A DNA stretch of 64,000 nucleotides, from the NCBI RefSeq assembly GCF_005876855.1, contig NZ_QLAE01000010.1, forward strand, positions 62,001 to 126,000, written 5' to 3'. The notes beneath the pieces were generated by a model. It was not told the DNA's origin. It saw only the letters and a list, made by a program, of their open reading frames with translations, and searched no databases. Both the position numbers and the translations under genes were made by a program. Positions 62,966 through 64,000 of the stretch are shown in pieces; position 1 is the stretch's first letter; each line of letters starts with the position of its first letter. This stretch comes from Stutzerimonas nosocomialis (lineage in GTDB: Bacteria > Pseudomonadota > Gammaproteobacteria > Pseudomonadales > Pseudomonadaceae).

Positions 62966-63751
62966 ATGAATTCGGCACTTTGGGTCAGCAAGACCGGCCT
63001 CGCGGCGCAGGACAAGGCCATGTCGACCGTCGCCAACAACCTGGCGAACGTCAACACCAACGGCTTCAAGAGCGACCGGGCGGTCTTCGAAGACCTGTTC
63101 TACACCATCGAAAAGCAGCCTGGTGCCCAGGCCGACGTGGTCAACACCGTGCCGTCGGGCATTCAGCTCGGTAGCGGCGTGCGCGTCGCCGGGACCCAGA
63201 AGGTCTTCACCGAAGGCAGCATCCAGACCACCGGCCAGCCGATGGACCTGGCGATCGTCGGGCGTGGCTTCTTCCAGGTCGAGGCGCCCAACGGCGACCT
63301 CTACTACACCGAGAACGGGCAGTTCCAGCTCAACGCCGAGGGGATGATGGTCAACGCGCAGGGCCTGCCCCTGGCACCGGCCATCGAAGTGCCCGAAGGC
63401 AGCAGCGGCTTCACCGTCGGCAGCGACGGCATCGTCACCGCGGTGCTGGCCGGCGACACGCTGCCGTCGGAGCTGGGGCAGATCACCCTGGTCAACTTCG
63501 TCAACCCGGCCGGCCTCGAAGCCCTGGGCGGCAACCTTTACCGCGAGACCGTGGCCAGCGGCGAGCCGGTCGAGGGCGTGCCGGGCGAAGAGGGCCTCGG
63601 TCAGCTCAAGCAGGGCGTGCTCGAAGGCTCCAACGTCCAGGTGGTCGAGGCGATGGTGGCGATGATCGCCATCCAGCGCGCCTACGAAGCCAACGCCAAG
63701 GTGCTGGACGCCGCCAGCGGCATGCAGCAATTCCTCAACCAGACCGTCTGA
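62966..63751 (+). CDS. flgG: Lateral flagellar distal rod protein FlgG
   Basis: A 261-residue distal rod protein, the standard length. N-terminus NSALWVSKTGLAAQDKAMSTVANNLANVNTNGFKSDRAVFEDLFYTIEKQPGA, including the FlgG-specific QPGA segment, and C-terminus LEGSNVQVVEAMVAMIAIQRAYEANAKVLDAASGMQQFLNQTV. It follows flgF by 16 bp. Confidence 0.97.
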   Translation: MNSALWVSKTGLAAQDKAMSTVANNLANVNTNGFKSDRAVFEDLFYTIEKQPGAQADVVNTVPSGIQLGSGVRVAGTQKVFTEGSIQTTGQPMDLAIVGRGFFQVEAPNGDLYYTENGQFQLNAEGMMVNAQGLPLAPAIEVPEGSSGFTVGSDGIVTAVLAGDTLPSELGQITLVNFVNPAGLEALGGNLYRETVASGEPVEGVPGEEGLGQLKQGVLEGSNVQVVEAMVAMIAIQRAYEANAKVLDAASGMQQFLNQTV

Positions 63752-63759
63752 GCCCGATC

Positions 63760-64000
63760 ATGCGCAAGGCACTCCTGTTCGGCCTGTTGGCGACGCTCGC
63801 CGGTTGCGCCAGCTTCCACGAGATCATCCCCGAGGACGATTCTGCGCTCTACCAGCCGCCGGAGCTGGACTACACGCCGCCGCCCACCGTCGCCGGCGGG
63901 CTGTTCCGCCAGGGCTATGCCAGCGCCCTGACCCACGACCGCCGCGCGGTGCGGGTGGGTGACATCCTGACCATCGTGCTCGACGAGTCGACCCAGTCGA
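63760..64000 (+). CDS. flgH: Lateral flagellar L-ring lipoprotein FlgH (partial, cut by window end)
   Basis: The first 80 codons of the L-ring protein are visible. A lipoprotein signal peptide (MRKALLFGLLATLAGC) ends in the lipobox LAGC, so the mature protein is anchored in the outer membrane. The conserved FlgH segment VGDILTIVLDESTQS is at the window edge. flgI and the rest of the hook genes should follow to the right. Confidence 0.93.
   Translation, partial: MRKALLFGLLATLAGCASFHEIIPEDDSALYQPPELDYTPPPTVAGGLFRQGYASALTHDRRAVRVGDILTIVLDESTQS

Noticed and set aside
60883-63069. Minus-strand frame of 728 codons across flgE-flgG
   Set aside because: Shadow of conserved rod and hook genes; low-complexity Gly/Val/Ala sequence without domains.

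Overview
The window is high-GC chromosomal DNA of a Pseudomonas or very close relative. The evidence is the gene neighbourhoods (zur/znuA-thrB-DUF2782-polA with an ErsA-type small RNA behind polA; HDOD gene-recG-oxyR), the three-gene pntA1-pntA2-pntB transhydrogenase, an xcp-type general secretory operon, and REP elements of the Pseudomonas GTGGGAGCGGTC type. I cannot name the species from sequence alone.

Layout. 1-5.8 kb: zinc uptake (zur, znuA), homoserine kinase, a DUF2782 protein, DNA polymerase I and the ErsA-like sRNA. 5.8-9.2 kb: a DUF4105 protein, three DUF2388 paralogues and a DUF1127 protein. 9.3-12.3 kb: pntB, pntA2, pntA1. 12.8-20.5 kb: type II secretion genes gspE-F-G-H-I-J-K-L-M, without gspC or gspD, and with a REP cluster between gspE and gspF. 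20.5-26.1 kb: HDOD protein, recG, oxyR and an epimerase-like protein. 26.2-33.9 kb: mixed metabolic genes (zinc alcohol dehydrogenase, AEC transporter, methyltransferase, haem-oxygenase-like iron enzyme, lactonase, PilZ protein).

33.9 kb to the right edge is one large cluster for a second, lateral-type (Flag-2-like) flagellum. It holds fliM-N-P-Q-R-flhB-flhA on the minus strand; lafK-fliE-F-G-H-I-J, flgM-flgN, fliD-S-T-K-L, the sigma-28 factor lafS and stator genes lafT-lafU on the plus strand; a ToxR/ToxS-like membrane regulator pair, two tandem flagellins and flgA on the minus strand; and flgB-C-D-E-F-G-H on the plus strand, with flgH cut by the window end. There is no fliO and there are no chemotaxis genes. 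FliM lacks the N-terminal CheY-binding peptide.

Regulation can be read from the DNA. Three sites share TTAAG-N15-GTCGCC, upstream of flgM, fliD and the first flagellin; this is probably the lateral sigma-28 promoter. A sigma-54 promoter lies before fliD (perfect) and another before flgB (good). About 95 and 117 bp upstream of these lie two identical 19-bp dyads (GCGGAAACGGCTTTTCCCC), which I propose as LafK enhancer sites. The spacing difference of 22 bp is two helical turns. With the ToxR-like pair inside the locus, this suggests a self-contained regulatory circuit: LafK/sigma-54, then FlgM/LafS, plus a membrane-bound input.
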